A stretch of 64,000 nucleotides of DNA. Origin: CBFHMJ01 sp965656875. Lineage in GTDB: Bacteria; Pseudomonadota; Gammaproteobacteria; Enterobacterales; Alteromonadaceae. A program made the translations under genes and the position numbers. Within the stretch, counting starts at the first letter, position 1; the number at the start of each line of letters is the position of its first letter. The notes beneath the pieces were generated by a model. It was not told where the DNA came from, did not search any database, and saw nothing but the letters and a program-made list of their open reading frames with translations. The stretch lies in contig CBFHMJ010000039.1 of NCBI GenBank assembly GCA_965656875.1, positions 58,234 to 122,233 of the forward strand. The letters run 5' to 3'. Shown here in pieces: positions 7,570-17,014 of the stretch.

Positions 7570-9600
7570 TTATGCCTGCTTAGAAACAGCAACATCCTGT
7601 TCTTTCAATAAACGGATCACAGCATCTTCATTCAAAGGTCGGTGGAAGTGAAATCCCTGAATCGCATCGCAGTGAATATCCTGTAGCAATCGCTGTTGCT
7701 GGGAGGTCTCCACGCCCTCTGCCAACACTCGCTTTCCAAGACCATGGGCCAGTTGCACCATTGATTTAACAATCATAAAGTCCGAATCATTTAACTGCAT
7801 TTCACAGATAAAACTTCTGTCGATTTTTATTTTCTCAATCGGCATCTTGCGTAAGTATGCCAGCGATGAATAGCCTGTGCCAAAATCATCAATAGAGACT
7901 TTCACGCCCATTTGTTGCAGTACGCGGATGGTATTTAGCCCTGCTTCAATATCTTCCATTGCAACATTTTCGGTAATTTCTAACTCCAGTAACCAGGGGG
8001 ACGCCTGGTAGTGAACCAGTAATTTTCGAATACGCGGAACCAAATCATCAGACTGGAACTGAATCGGCGATAAATTAACAGCCACCGGGATATTAAGTTG
8101 AAAAGATTGCTGCCATAACGCAATTTTCTTGATCGCTTTTTCCAATAACAAGTCATCCAGCACTTTGGACAACTCAAGTTTCTCAACATCGTCAAAAAAT
8201 GCTCCCGGCGACAAAATACCCCGCTCAGGATGATGCCAACGAACCAGTGCTTCCAGCCCTTCTAATCGACCATTCGTCAGATTAAGTTGTGGCTGATACC
8301 AGAATTCGAATTCATCCTGTTCAATAGCCTGACGAAGCGCCTTACCGACTTCAAGTAAACGGTTAGACTCCTCTTCCATTCCCCGTTCATAAATCACGTA
8401 TGTATTATGACGTCGCTTTGCATTGTGAAACGCAATATTCGCTTTCTGAAGCATCGCTTCTGCGTTATCACTGTGCGTGGGAAATATAGAAAGGCCAATA
8501 CTGGCGGTTAATTTGACGGAATGATCCGATAAAATGAAAGGTTTTTCCAATAGATGAAGCATAAATTCAGCACGCTGACGCCATTGCTGATCTGTATATA
8601 TATCGCCAAGCACTAACGCAAATAAATCTCCACCAATACGAGCGATATGCATCGTATTTAACTCACTGGACTCTATTCGCCTGACGACTTCAGACAACAC
8701 TTTATCGCCATGCTTTAATCCGAAGTTATCATTAATTAGTTTAAATCCATCCAATCCCAGTACAACAACGGTTAAGTAGCGTTTACGACTGCGATGCTCC
8801 AGTTCAGAGGTCAGCATTTGAATCAATGACTCTCTGTTGCCTGCGCCAGTTAACAAGTCATGTGAATCCAGATATTCGGCTTTCTGTGCAACTTTCTGAC
8901 TGGTTAACCGAGTATCTTCCTGCAACCAGGCCATCAACCCAACTGCCAACATCCCAGAGAAAAACAGTTCTGCTGTTGGAAAATAAATATACCATTCGCT
9001 GTGACGCCAGGATTCATCCAGTAAACCAGGAATCAGTGTCACACTGGCCATCACGAATGCCCAGAGAAGTAATCCCCACGCCAAAAGTCGTGTGCCGATG
9101 TGCTTACGTTTAACTTTAAAACTTTGATAACTCGCCAATAAGAAAATAAATGCAACCGTACACGCTGCAACTAACGCTCGCAGATCATCCTGCAGCAATA
9201 CATCAAAATCAGTAAATGAAAGCGGGATAAATATACACGTTGCCGCAACCGTCGTTACCATTGAAAAAATATGATGGTATCGCCAGGAAAAGCGTTTATT
9301 GGTGAATGCCTGAAACATTCCCTGTAAAAGCCAACAGGGATAAAACAAAACTGCAGTCAAAACAATAAACGACAACAATTGTAAAAAGAGAGGGCCTGAC
9401 CAGTTTGTTGATTCAACGGATAAATAGAGCAAACGAACCGCTGCAGCGACGCCAAGGCTAATATAGGCATAACTCCAATTCCGAATGTAGTGTCGATGAA
9501 ACACGCGATAGTGATGGCTAAACAGGTAAGCAAAACCTGTAGCCATGACTGCCTGGAATAACAGCAAAAAATGGGAATCAGAGGTTAGTAAATTGAGCAA
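7570..9600 (-). CDS. Membrane GGDEF-EAL protein, probable c-di-GMP phosphodiesterase
   Basis: 676 residues. Residues about 10-226 hold seven or eight membrane segments, a MASE-like sensor. A GGDEF domain spans about 245-400, but its active-site motif is GGDLF (323-327) with Leu replacing Glu, and no RxxD inhibitory site is seen. The EAL domain (about 415-665) is complete: EALVRW at 450, LELEITEN, SIDDFGTGYSSLAYL and IKIDRSFI carry the metal ligands and catalytic residues. The likely activity is therefore hydrolysis of c-di-GMP, with the GGDLF domain possibly binding GTP as a regulator. The frame opens with TTG at 9600 without a clear ribosome site; the first ATG is at residue 19, so the start is uncertain. 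Confidence 0.88.
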   Translation of the reverse strand: MLNLLTSDSHFLLLFQAVMATGFAYLFSHHYRVFHRHYIRNWSYAYISLGVAAAVRLLYLSVESTNWSGPLFLQLLSFIVLTAVLFYPCWLLQGMFQAFTNKRFSWRYHHIFSMVTTVAATCIFIPLSFTDFDVLLQDDLRALVAACTVAFIFLLASYQSFKVKRKHIGTRLLAWGLLLWAFVMASVTLIPGLLDESWRHSEWYIYFPTAELFFSGMLAVGLMAWLQEDTRLTSQKVAQKAEYLDSHDLLTGAGNRESLIQMLTSELEHRSRKRYLTVVVLGLDGFKLINDNFGLKHGDKVLSEVVRRIESSELNTMHIARIGGDLFALVLGDIYTDQQWRQRAEFMLHLLEKPFILSDHSVKLTASIGLSIFPTHSDNAEAMLQKANIAFHNAKRRHNTYVIYERGMEEESNRLLEVGKALRQAIEQDEFEFWYQPQLNLTNGRLEGLEALVRWHHPERGILSPGAFFDDVEKLELSKVLDDLLLEKAIKKIALWQQSFQLNIPVAVNLSPIQFQSDDLVPRIRKLLVHYQASPWLLELEITENVAMEDIEAGLNTIRVLQQMGVKVSIDDFGTGYSSLAYLRKMPIEKIKIDRSFICEMQLNDSDFMIVKSMVQLAHGLGKRVLAEGVETSQQQRLLQDIHCDAIQGFHFHRPLNEDAVIRLLKEQDVAVSKQA

Positions 9601-10046
9601 TTGTTAAATAATTCTTTTAGGTCTCGAATTAATGAAGCTAACAAAAAACCAGCCAAATGCAACAGATATTTAAGGCTATAAAACGAAGCTGACGACACAA
9701 AACTGTACATTACAACTATCGTATCATGCTGGTTTTTAACCATAAAAATTCCATCTTGTAGGAAAATCAACCGACTTACTGTCTAAAAAGAATGTACACC
9801 CCTTTTATTTCACCCGGCAATAACAGCAGGCAACGCACCAACATTTGCTTACCAAGCCAATGGTTCTTGAAAGTATTCATTCAAATGCCATCAATTATTC
9901 ATGCATATTTAAACTTGAGTACCGACCTTTTCCCGTTATACTTGGACGTTGCTATTTGGACGTATTGACGTTGAAATTTTGTTTTATTTCAATACACTTT
10001 CATCAATACGCTCCTGCCTTAACAGATAAATTCCAAGGTGATTTCG
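9601..10046. other. Intergenic region with the rraA promoter
   Basis: 446 bp between divergent genes. Apart from the sigma-70 promoter at 9915-9942 I see no gene or hairpin; the short open frames here have no ribosome sites or family features. Confidence 0.6.
9915..9942 (+). promoter_or_regulatory. Sigma-70 promoter upstream of rraA
   Basis: TTGAGT at 9915-9920 and TATACT at 9937-9942 with 16 bp between, about 105 bp upstream of the rraA start. The match is close to consensus; use in vivo is inferred. Confidence 0.55.
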
Positions 10047-10568
10047 ATGGAATACAGTACTTCAGAGTTATGTGACTTATATCCGGATATGGTTGATGTT
10101 CTGGAACCATTATTAGTTAATTTTGGTGGAAAACGCTCATTCGCCGGCAGTATATACACACTTAAGTGTCACGAAGACAACAAAACTATCCGTCAGGTTG
10201 TTGCTGATGATGGCCAGGGAAAAGTACTTCTGATTGATGGGGGCGGCTCTACCAGACGCGCTCTGATTGATATTGATATCGCTGAAACCGCGATGGAAAA
10301 CAATTGGGAAGGTATTATCTGTTTTGGTAGCGTCCGAGATGTTGATGCACTGGAAGAGTTAGAAATTGGCGTTCAGGCAATGGCCTCAATTCCTGTTGGC
10401 GCTGACAATCAAATGGACGGCGAAATTGAGATCCCCGTCAATTTTGGTGGCGTCACTTTCTTACCAGATGATTTTGTCTATGCTGACAGTACAGGTGTGA
10501 TCCTGTCACCCGATCCACTGGAAATCGTTGATGACGATGATGAAAGTGAAGAAACCGACGAAGATTAG
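10047..10568 (+). CDS. rraA: Ribonuclease E activity regulator RraA
   Basis: 173 residues from the ATG at 10047, which has AAGGTG upstream and gives MEYSTSELCDLYPDMVDVLEPL, matching the E. coli RraA start. LLIDGGGSTRRALIDIDIAE, NNWEGIICFGSVRDVDALEELEIGVQAM and VNFGGVTFLPDDFVYADSTGVILS follow RraA closely. RraA binds RNase E and inhibits RNA decay. The protein carries an acidic tail (DDDDESEETDED) longer than in E. coli. The stop codon TAG belongs to the first four bases of a TTAG dispersed repeat copy. Confidence 0.95.
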   Translation: MEYSTSELCDLYPDMVDVLEPLLVNFGGKRSFAGSIYTLKCHEDNKTIRQVVADDGQGKVLLIDGGGSTRRALIDIDIAETAMENNWEGIICFGSVRDVDALEELEIGVQAMASIPVGADNQMDGEIEIPVNFGGVTFLPDDFVYADSTGVILSPDPLEIVDDDDESEETDED

Positions 10569-10614
10569 AGCCTGTTGACTTTTTTGGGTGAAATTTCATT
10601 CGGGTTTAATGACT
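10565..10614 (+). repeat. Copy B of the TTAG dispersed repeat
   Basis: TTAG at 10565-10568 includes the rraA stop codon. GGTGAAA falls at repeat positions 23-29 and TTTAAT at 41-46, in ungapped register with copies at 2403, 58300 and 26936 (reverse). Confidence 0.7.
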
Positions 10615-10631
10615 ACATAAACAGCGTGTGT

Positions 10632-10668
10632 GGCAGGTGACTAACTCTTCACCTGCCTCTTTCTTTTA
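10632..10668 (+). terminator. Rho-independent terminator after rraA
   Basis: GGCAGGTGA and TCACCTGCC form a perfect 9-bp stem around an 8-base loop, followed by the pyrimidine tract TCTTTCTTTT. Confidence 0.85.
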
Positions 10669-10856
10669 CTATCCTTCTGGCTTTACTCACTAAAATATGG
10701 TCATATTTACTAAAATTGTAAATATTCAGATCAACCAACCAAACCATTTTTTATTATCTAACTGAAAAATAAGATTTTTTATTTCTGGTCTGTTATTTGC
10801 TGCACTCCGTCTTCATCGGCACTAATCATCGCAATCAGTGAAAAAGGAATCAACGA

Positions 10857-11510
10857 ATGACCGTTAAACCAGAAGATCGACCAATAGAAGCTATCCGTGA
10901 AGAAGTCATCGATCAGCTTATTATGAATTACAGCCACGGCATTATCTCTGAACAAGCATTTGAACGCAGACTCGATGTCGCCATGGACTCCTCTTCTCCT
11001 AATGAAATTCTTGCCCTGGTTGACGACCTTGAATTAAAAGCAGACAACCAGTACACCACACGTAAGCAAACTCAATTCAATACCAACTATTCTTCAGGCG
11101 GTAAAGACGTCGAATATATCGTTAATATATTTGGTGGTAGTAATGTTTCAGGACGCTGGGAAGCAGCAAAAGAAATTCGAATTTTCAGTATCTGCGGTGG
11201 TGCCGACATAGATTTTTCCGATACCGTCTTCCAAAGCCCAACAACCAAAGTAAAAGTCTTTTGCTTATTTGGTGGTGATGAGATTTACGTTCCGGAAAAC
11301 ATCAATGTAGTCTCAAAAGTTTTCTGTATTTTTGGTGGGGTAGATAACCAAACAGCTCCTGTCAGTGGTCTAAAAGGTCCGACAATCATGATGGAAGGTA
11401 TTGTTCTTTTCGGCGGCATCGACATTAGTGTTAAACGAACGATAAAAGAAAAGTTCATGTCTTTTGCCAGCCAGATGAGAAATATGTTTAATCCAAAGGA
11501 TATGTATTAA
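10857..11510 (+). CDS. DUF1707-SHOCT-like / LiaF-type C-terminal protein
   Basis: 217 residues without signal peptide or membrane segment. The N-terminal 55 residues (REEVIDQLIMNYSHGIISEQAFERRLDVAM) resemble the DUF1707/SHOCT helical module. The C-terminal part repeats a beta-strand unit ending in a Gly-Gly turn: IFGGSNVSG, ICGGADIDF, LFGGDEIYVP, IFGGVDN and LFGGIDISV, spaced about 20-25 residues apart, typical of the LiaF-like (cell wall-active antibiotic response) beta-helix fold. Its role in Gram-negative bacteria is unknown. A stem with a T-tract follows at 11566. It stands alone, with an AT-rich 190-bp upstream region. Confidence 0.78.
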   Translation: MTVKPEDRPIEAIREEVIDQLIMNYSHGIISEQAFERRLDVAMDSSSPNEILALVDDLELKADNQYTTRKQTQFNTNYSSGGKDVEYIVNIFGGSNVSGRWEAAKEIRIFSICGGADIDFSDTVFQSPTTKVKVFCLFGGDEIYVPENINVVSKVFCIFGGVDNQTAPVSGLKGPTIMMEGIVLFGGIDISVKRTIKEKFMSFASQMRNMFNPKDMY

Positions 11511-11565
11511 CGTCTACACTGATACCTGTTGAACGATCTGTGCCGATATAAGTAGTGCTGATCAA

Positions 11566-11599
11566 CAATAAAGCCGGAAAAATCCGGCTTTATTGTTTT
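11566..11599. terminator. Bidirectional terminator between the LiaF-like gene and hutI
   Basis: CAATAAAGCCGGA and TCCGGCTTTATTG make a perfect 13-bp stem with a 4-base loop, followed by TTTTG. It serves the converging genes on both sides. Confidence 0.88.
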
Positions 11600-11634
11600 G
11601 AGCGGTTCACCCGTGTTGTGAATGGAGTCGCTTG

Positions 11635-12861
11635 TCAGTAACGTCGATTGAAACGTCCTGCTATGACTGTCATATCAGGTTTTATTGCACCAAACTGGTA
11701 TGACAATTCTGCAGGATTATCAATGTCCCATAATACAAAATCAGCTCGTTTACCTTCCTCTATCGTCCCTCTGTCATTTAATCCTAACGCTTTAGCTGCA
11801 TTGCGCGTTACACCAGCCAACGCTTCTTCCGGCGTTAAATTAAAGAATGTACACGCCATATTCATCATCAATAATAACGAACAAACAGGTGAAGAGCCTG
11901 GATTCATATCAGATGCAATAGCCACTGACACCTGATGCTTACGTAATAAATCTACTGGCGGTTTTTGTGTTTCACGTAGGTAATAAAATGCACCGGGTAA
12001 CAACACGGCACACATATTCGCTTCTGATAAAGCTTTCACACCAGCTTCATCAATGTATTCCACATGGTCAGATGACAAGCCGTTGTATTCTGCACAAAGC
12101 TCACTACCACCCAGATTCGACAACTGCTCAGCATGAAGTTTTACGCGCATTCCATAAGATGTTGCCGTATCTAAAACTTTGCGAGTCTGTTCAAGTGAAA
12201 AACCAATACCTTCACAGAAGACATCCACCGTATCAGCCAGGCTATCCCGATAAACAAGAGGGAGCATCTCTTTGCACACTAACTCAACATAAGCATCGGG
12301 ATCTGTTTTATATTCTGCTGGAACTGCATGAGCGCCAAGAAAAGTGGATTTAATTGAAATGTCATTATTGCGACCCAGAGCCTTGATCACTCTGAGCATT
12401 TTCAATTCAGTTTCGGTATCAAGACCGTAGCCCGATTTAATCTCAACCGTCGTTACACCTTCCTGAATCAGCGCATTCAGTCGTCTTTGCGCACTTCGCA
12501 TCAAAGATTGCTCTGAAGCTTCACGAGTTGCTTTCACCGTGGAAACGATGCCACCACCCTGCTTCGCAATCTCTTCGTATGATACGCCCGTCAGCCGCAT
12601 TTCAAATTCATTAGCACGACTACCGCCATAAACCAGATGTGTATGACAATCAATCAAGCCTGGGGTACATAACATGCCCCGTCCATCGTGAATAGACACG
12701 CCGGACAAGTCATGCTCATGTAATTCATCTTCTTTACCAACCCAGACAATCTTGCCCTGACTTACCGCCAGCGCTGCATTTTTTATCAGTCCCCATGCAT
12801 TTTCAGCAGATGGAGCCATGGTAGCTATAGTTATATTTTTCCAGACGCTTTCCCAATTCAT
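11635..12861 (-). CDS. hutI: Imidazolonepropionase
   Basis: 408 residues from the ATG at 12861; a second in-frame ATG at 12867 lies too close to the GGA ribosome site, so the inner start was chosen. DCHTHLVYGGSRANEFEMR carries the metal-binding His-x-His, and KLHAEQLSN, SDHVEYID and ASDMNPGS carry the remaining amidohydrolase metal and substrate ligands. It opens the imidazolone ring to give N-formimino-L-glutamate, the third step of histidine degradation, in the cytoplasm. It is divergent from hutC-hutU-hutH and shares with them a 160-bp control region containing a HutC-like palindrome. Confidence 0.95.
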   Translation of the reverse strand: MNWESVWKNITIATMAPSAENAWGLIKNAALAVSQGKIVWVGKEDELHEHDLSGVSIHDGRGMLCTPGLIDCHTHLVYGGSRANEFEMRLTGVSYEEIAKQGGGIVSTVKATREASEQSLMRSAQRRLNALIQEGVTTVEIKSGYGLDTETELKMLRVIKALGRNNDISIKSTFLGAHAVPAEYKTDPDAYVELVCKEMLPLVYRDSLADTVDVFCEGIGFSLEQTRKVLDTATSYGMRVKLHAEQLSNLGGSELCAEYNGLSSDHVEYIDEAGVKALSEANMCAVLLPGAFYYLRETQKPPVDLLRKHQVSVAIASDMNPGSSPVCSLLLMMNMACTFFNLTPEEALAGVTRNAAKALGLNDRGTIEEGKRADFVLWDIDNPAELSYQFGAIKPDMTVIAGRFNRRY

Positions 12862-12908
12862 GGCCATATTCCGGTTTATAGAACATACAAAAATGATAAC
12901 AGGACAAC

Positions 12909-12920
12909 TTGTATATACAA
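12909..12920. promoter_or_regulatory. HutC operator candidate
   Basis: TTGTATATACAA is a perfect 12-bp palindrome in the hutI-hutC divergent region. GntR/HutC regulators bind TGTATA-type inverted repeats, and the encoded HutC starts 100 bp away, so it is probably the operator for both directions. Only one such palindrome is seen. Confidence 0.7.
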
Positions 12921-13022
12921 CATTTTTGTGTCATTTTTTAATTAGTACGTGTAGCGATCAAGCTGCACATCGAACGAACAGTATGACACGACTTTTCTTT
13001 TACCCAAGAGTAGACTTGACAT

Positions 13023-13724
13023 ATGGCAGAGCCTAAATACCTGAAAATTAAAACATTTATTACTCAAAACATTGAGTCAGGAGCCTGGCCTGCACACAGT
13101 AAAGTTCCATCAGAGAACGAACTGGCAGACCAACATGGTGTTAGCCGAATGACTGCTCGACGGGCACTACAGGAGTTAACTGATTCCGGCGTGTTAAACA
13201 GAACTCAGGGCGCAGGCACTTTCGTCGCTGAACTAAAATCTCAGTCCTCTCTGTTTGAAATTCATAATATTGCCGATGAGATCGCTGAGCGAGGCCACTC
13301 TTATAAGGGTGTTCAAATCAGCAATGAAGCAGTACCAGCCGATTCTACTGTTGCCCAGCAGCTTAATATTGATGAAAACATCCCGGTTTTTAAGTCTGTA
13401 TTAATTCACTATGAAGAGTCTCTTCCGATACAACTCGAAGTTCGATTCGTCAACACACACTTAATACCCAACTACCTGGCTCAGGACTTCACACAAATAA
13501 CCCCGCACGAATACTTGTGCGCAGAAGCTCCACTGACTGAAGCCAGCCATATTATTGAAGCGGTGATGCCAGACAAAGACATCGCCGATTTGTTAAACCT
13601 TACCGACAGTGAGCCCTGCCTCAAATTAACACGCAGAACCTGGAGTAAAAAAGGCGTTGTCAGTTACGCGCTACTTTATTATCCCGGCTCTCGTTATCGT
13701 CTCGGCGGCCACCTTAAATTCTAA
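13023..13724 (+). CDS. hutC: Histidine utilisation repressor, GntR family
   Basis: 233 residues. The N-terminal winged helix (about residues 5-72) has KVPSENELADQHGVSRMTARRALQELTDSGVLNRTQGAGTFVAE, a textbook GntR/HutC DNA-binding domain. Residues about 90-230 form the UTRA ligand domain (FKSVLIHYEESLPIQLEVRFVN, YYPGSRYRLGG), which in HutC binds urocanate and releases DNA. It lies 14 bp upstream of hutU, in the same operon, and probably controls both itself and hutI through the palindrome at 12909. Confidence 0.93.
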   Translation: MAEPKYLKIKTFITQNIESGAWPAHSKVPSENELADQHGVSRMTARRALQELTDSGVLNRTQGAGTFVAELKSQSSLFEIHNIADEIAERGHSYKGVQISNEAVPADSTVAQQLNIDENIPVFKSVLIHYEESLPIQLEVRFVNTHLIPNYLAQDFTQITPHEYLCAEAPLTEASHIIEAVMPDKDIADLLNLTDSEPCLKLTRRTWSKKGVVSYALLYYPGSRYRLGGHLKF

Positions 13725-13738
13725 TCTGGAGATCTGAC

Positions 13739-15412
13739 ATGACTGATCCTCGCCTGGATACAACCAGACATATAAAAGCGCCAACTGGCACTGACATTAC
13801 AGCCAAATCATGGCTGACTGAAGCAGCAAAACGCATGCTGATGAATAACCTGGATGCTGAAGTTGCTGAACATCCACAATCTCTGGTTGTTTACGGCGGC
13901 ATTGGCCGTGCAGCCCGTAACTGGGAATGCTTCGACAAAATCATTGAAACCCTGGATCGCCTTAACGATGACGAAACGTTACTGGTTCAGTCTGGTAAGC
14001 CGGTTGGCGTCTTCAAAACTCACCCGGACTCTCCACGCGTTTTAATTGCTAATTCCAATATTGTTCCTCACTGGGCTAACTGGGAACACTTCAATGAACT
14101 GGATAAGAAGGGCCTGATGATGTACGGCCAGATGACCGCTGGTTCATGGATTTACATCGGTTCCCAAGGCATCGTTCAGGGAACTTACGAAACGTTCGTT
14201 GCAATGGCTCGTCAACATTTTAATGGCGAAAGCAAAGGCCGTTGGATTTTAACCGGCGGTCTTGGTGGTATGGGTGGCGCTCAGCCACTGGCGGCAACTA
14301 TGGCTGGTTTCTCAATGCTGGCTGTTGAAGTTGACGAATCACGTATCGATTTCCGTCTTAAAACTCGTTACCTGGACAAGAAAGCAACCAGTCTTGATGA
14401 AGCACTGGCGATGCTGGACGACGCGAAAAAAGAAGGCAAAGCCATTTCTGTTGGTTTACTGGCCAATGCAGCGGATGTCTATGCTGAACTTGTCAAAAAA
14501 GGCATTACACCTGATGTGGTAACGGATCAGACTTCAGCACACGATCCACTAAATGGTTATCTACCACAAGGCTGGACAATGGAACACGCTGCCGACATGC
14601 GAAAGCAAGACGAAGCCGCAGTAGTCAAAGCCGCAAAACAATCAATGGCAGTACAAGTTCAAGCCATGCTTGACCTGCAAACGGCTGGTGCAGCAACCGT
14701 CGATTATGGTAACAACATCCGTCAAATGGCATTGGAAGAAGGCGTTGAAAACGCGTTTGACTTCCCAGGTTTTGTTCCAGCTTATATTCGCCCTCTATTC
14801 TGTGAAGGTGTTGGCCCTTTCCGCTGGGTTGCTCTGTCAGGCGATCCTGAAGACATCTACAAAACTGATCAGAAAGTTAAAGAACTTATCCCTGATAATC
14901 CTCATCTGCACAACTGGCTGGACATGGCAAAAGAACGTATCGCATTCCAGGGTTTACCCTCACGTATTTGCTGGATTGGTCTGAAAGATCGTGCTCGTAT
15001 CGCTCGCGCATTCAACGAAATGGTTAAAAACGGCGAGCTAAAAGCGCCAATCGTCATTGGACGTGACCATCTGGATTCAGGTTCTGTTGCCAGTCCGAAT
15101 CGTGAAACAGAGGGCATGATGGACGGTTCAGATACTGTGTCTGACTGGCCATTATTAAACGCATTACTCAATACAGCCGGCGGCGCAACCTGGGTTTCTT
15201 TACATCACGGTGGAGGTGTTGGTATGGGCTTCAGTCAACATTCTGGTGTTGTCATCGTTGCTGATGGTACAGACGCAGCAGATCAACGTCTGAGCCGCGT
15301 ACTTTGGAATGACCCGGGCACAGGTGTTATGCGTCACGCAGATGCTGGTTATGACATCGCTAAAAATTGTGCAGAAGAAAATAATCTCGACCTTCCAATG
15401 TTAACTAAGTAG
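13739..15412 (+). CDS. hutU: Urocanate hydratase
   Basis: 557 residues, the usual length. The Rossmann motif RWILTGGLGGMGGAQPLAATMAG binds the tightly held NAD+ used as an electrophile, and DQTSAHDPLNGYLPQGW, CWIGLKDRARIA and HHGGGVGMGFSQHSGVVIVADGT are hallmark segments. It adds water to urocanate to give imidazolone propionate, the second step of histidine catabolism. It follows hutC after a GGAGA ribosome site and precedes hutH by 24 bp. Confidence 0.97.
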   Translation: MTDPRLDTTRHIKAPTGTDITAKSWLTEAAKRMLMNNLDAEVAEHPQSLVVYGGIGRAARNWECFDKIIETLDRLNDDETLLVQSGKPVGVFKTHPDSPRVLIANSNIVPHWANWEHFNELDKKGLMMYGQMTAGSWIYIGSQGIVQGTYETFVAMARQHFNGESKGRWILTGGLGGMGGAQPLAATMAGFSMLAVEVDESRIDFRLKTRYLDKKATSLDEALAMLDDAKKEGKAISVGLLANAADVYAELVKKGITPDVVTDQTSAHDPLNGYLPQGWTMEHAADMRKQDEAAVVKAAKQSMAVQVQAMLDLQTAGAATVDYGNNIRQMALEEGVENAFDFPGFVPAYIRPLFCEGVGPFRWVALSGDPEDIYKTDQKVKELIPDNPHLHNWLDMAKERIAFQGLPSRICWIGLKDRARIARAFNEMVKNGELKAPIVIGRDHLDSGSVASPNRETEGMMDGSDTVSDWPLLNALLNTAGGATWVSLHHGGGVGMGFSQHSGVVIVADGTDAADQRLSRVLWNDPGTGVMRHADAGYDIAKNCAEENNLDLPMLTK

Positions 15413-15436
15413 TCCTGACTTTGGAGAGAAAACACT

Positions 15437-16969
15437 ATGACAACAATTGAAATTAATCCGGGTCAGTTATCGCTGGCCCAACTAAGAACGATTAACCGTG
15501 AGCCAGTTAATATTTCACTGAGCGCAGATGCAATACCAGCAATCGAACGCTCAGCAGCTCTGGTTCAGGAAGTTATTCAAAAGAATCAAGTCGTCTACGG
15601 CATTAACACCGGTTTTGGTCTGTTAGCCAATACCCGAATTGCCTCTGAAGAACTGGAATTGCTACAACGTTCCATCGTGTTATCACACGCGGCAGGTACT
15701 GGCGAGTTAATGGACGATTCAACCGTTCGTTTAATGATGGTGTTGAAAATTAATTCTCTGGCGAGAGGTTTCTCTGGTATTCGCCTGTCAGTCATCAATT
15801 TATTGATCGACATGTTAAATGCAGGTCTATACCCATGCGTGCCGAAGAAGGGTTCTGTTGGCGCCAGCGGAGACTTAGCGCCATTAGCCCACATGTGCTT
15901 ACCACTCATTGGCGAAGGTGAAATATCATGGAATGGACAAATCTATTCCTCTAAAGAAGCACTCGAACAAAATGGTCTGGCGCCTGTTACATTGGCAGCT
16001 AAAGAAGGTCTTGCGCTGTTAAATGGCACGCAAGCTTCGACATCATTCGCACTGGAAGGCATGTTTGCTGCTGAAGACTTACACATGGCAGGAACCGTCA
16101 TCGGCGCGATGAGTGTAGAGGCTGCAATGGGAAGCCGTTCACCATTTGATGCTCGTATTCATGACATCAGAGGCCAGAAGGGTCAGATCGATTCAGCTGA
16201 AGCCTACCGTAATATGCTGGGCGATGATTCTGAAATCAGCAAATCTCACGTAGATTGTGAAAAAGTACAAGATCCGTATTCGTTACGTTGCCAACCTCAG
16301 GTTATGGGTGCTTGTCTGACACAAATTCGTCAGGCTGCTGAAGTCCTGCTGGTTGAAGCCAATGGTGTAACCGATAACCCCCTGGTTTTCGCTGAACAAG
16401 GCGACATTATTTCAGGTGGCAACTTCCACGCAGAACCGGTTGGTATGGCTTCTGACAATCTTGCGCTGGCCATTGCAGAAATTGGGGCATTGTCTGAACG
16501 CAGAATGTCACTGTTAATTGACTCAAGTTTGAGTAAGCTACCACCGTTTCTGGTTGAAAATGGCGGTGTAAACAGCGGCTTTATGATTGCTCAGGTAACA
16601 TCAGCAGCACTAGCTTCTGAAAATAAATCAATGGCACATCCAGCCACGGTAGATAGCTTACCAACATCAGCCAATCAGGAAGATCACGTATCAATGGCAG
16701 CCTTTGCAGGTCGCCGTTTGAAAGATATGGCAGAAAATACCTGTGGCATTCTTGCCATAGAGTATCTGGCATCTGCTCAGGGATTAGACTTCAGAGCACC
16801 ATTAAAAGCTTCCCCGCAAGTTGAGCAAGCAAAAGCCATTCTTCGTGAAAAAGTAAGCTATTACAGCGAAGACAGATATTTTGCACCTGATATGGAAATA
16901 GCTGAAAATCTGGTTCGGGACGCAAAATTGACAGGAATCATCCAAAATTACCTACCTTCTATAATTTGA
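15437..16969 (+). CDS. hutH: Histidine ammonia-lyase
   Basis: 510 residues. GSVGASGDLAPLAHM contains the Ala143-Ser144-Gly145 triad that cyclises into the MIO electrophile, and VQDPYSLRCQPQVMGAC and NFHAEPVGMASDNLALA carry further active-site residues. It removes ammonia from L-histidine to give trans-urocanate, the entry reaction of the pathway. It is the last gene of hutC-hutU-hutH. No hutG or hutF follows, so conversion of formiminoglutamate must be encoded elsewhere. A ribosome site GGAGAG precedes the ATG. Confidence 0.97.
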   Translation: MTTIEINPGQLSLAQLRTINREPVNISLSADAIPAIERSAALVQEVIQKNQVVYGINTGFGLLANTRIASEELELLQRSIVLSHAAGTGELMDDSTVRLMMVLKINSLARGFSGIRLSVINLLIDMLNAGLYPCVPKKGSVGASGDLAPLAHMCLPLIGEGEISWNGQIYSSKEALEQNGLAPVTLAAKEGLALLNGTQASTSFALEGMFAAEDLHMAGTVIGAMSVEAAMGSRSPFDARIHDIRGQKGQIDSAEAYRNMLGDDSEISKSHVDCEKVQDPYSLRCQPQVMGACLTQIRQAAEVLLVEANGVTDNPLVFAEQGDIISGGNFHAEPVGMASDNLALAIAEIGALSERRMSLLIDSSLSKLPPFLVENGGVNSGFMIAQVTSAALASENKSMAHPATVDSLPTSANQEDHVSMAAFAGRRLKDMAENTCGILAIEYLASAQGLDFRAPLKASPQVEQAKAILREKVSYYSEDRYFAPDMEIAENLVRDAKLTGIIQNYLPSII

Positions 16970-16977
16970 TTAAAATT

Positions 16978-17014
16978 AAATCACCAGTAAAACATTTGTT
17001 TTTGCTGGTGATTT
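16978..17014 (+). terminator. Hairpin after hutH, possible terminator
   Basis: AAATCACCAG and CTGGTGATTT pair around a 17-base AT-rich loop immediately after hutH. The 3' side lacks a long T tract (GCCTCC follows), so termination is only likely. Confidence 0.5.

Noticed and set aside
9585..10075. Short frames in the intergenic region before rraA
   Set aside because: One overlaps rraA out of frame and the other begins within the GGDEF-EAL gene start; neither has features of a gene.
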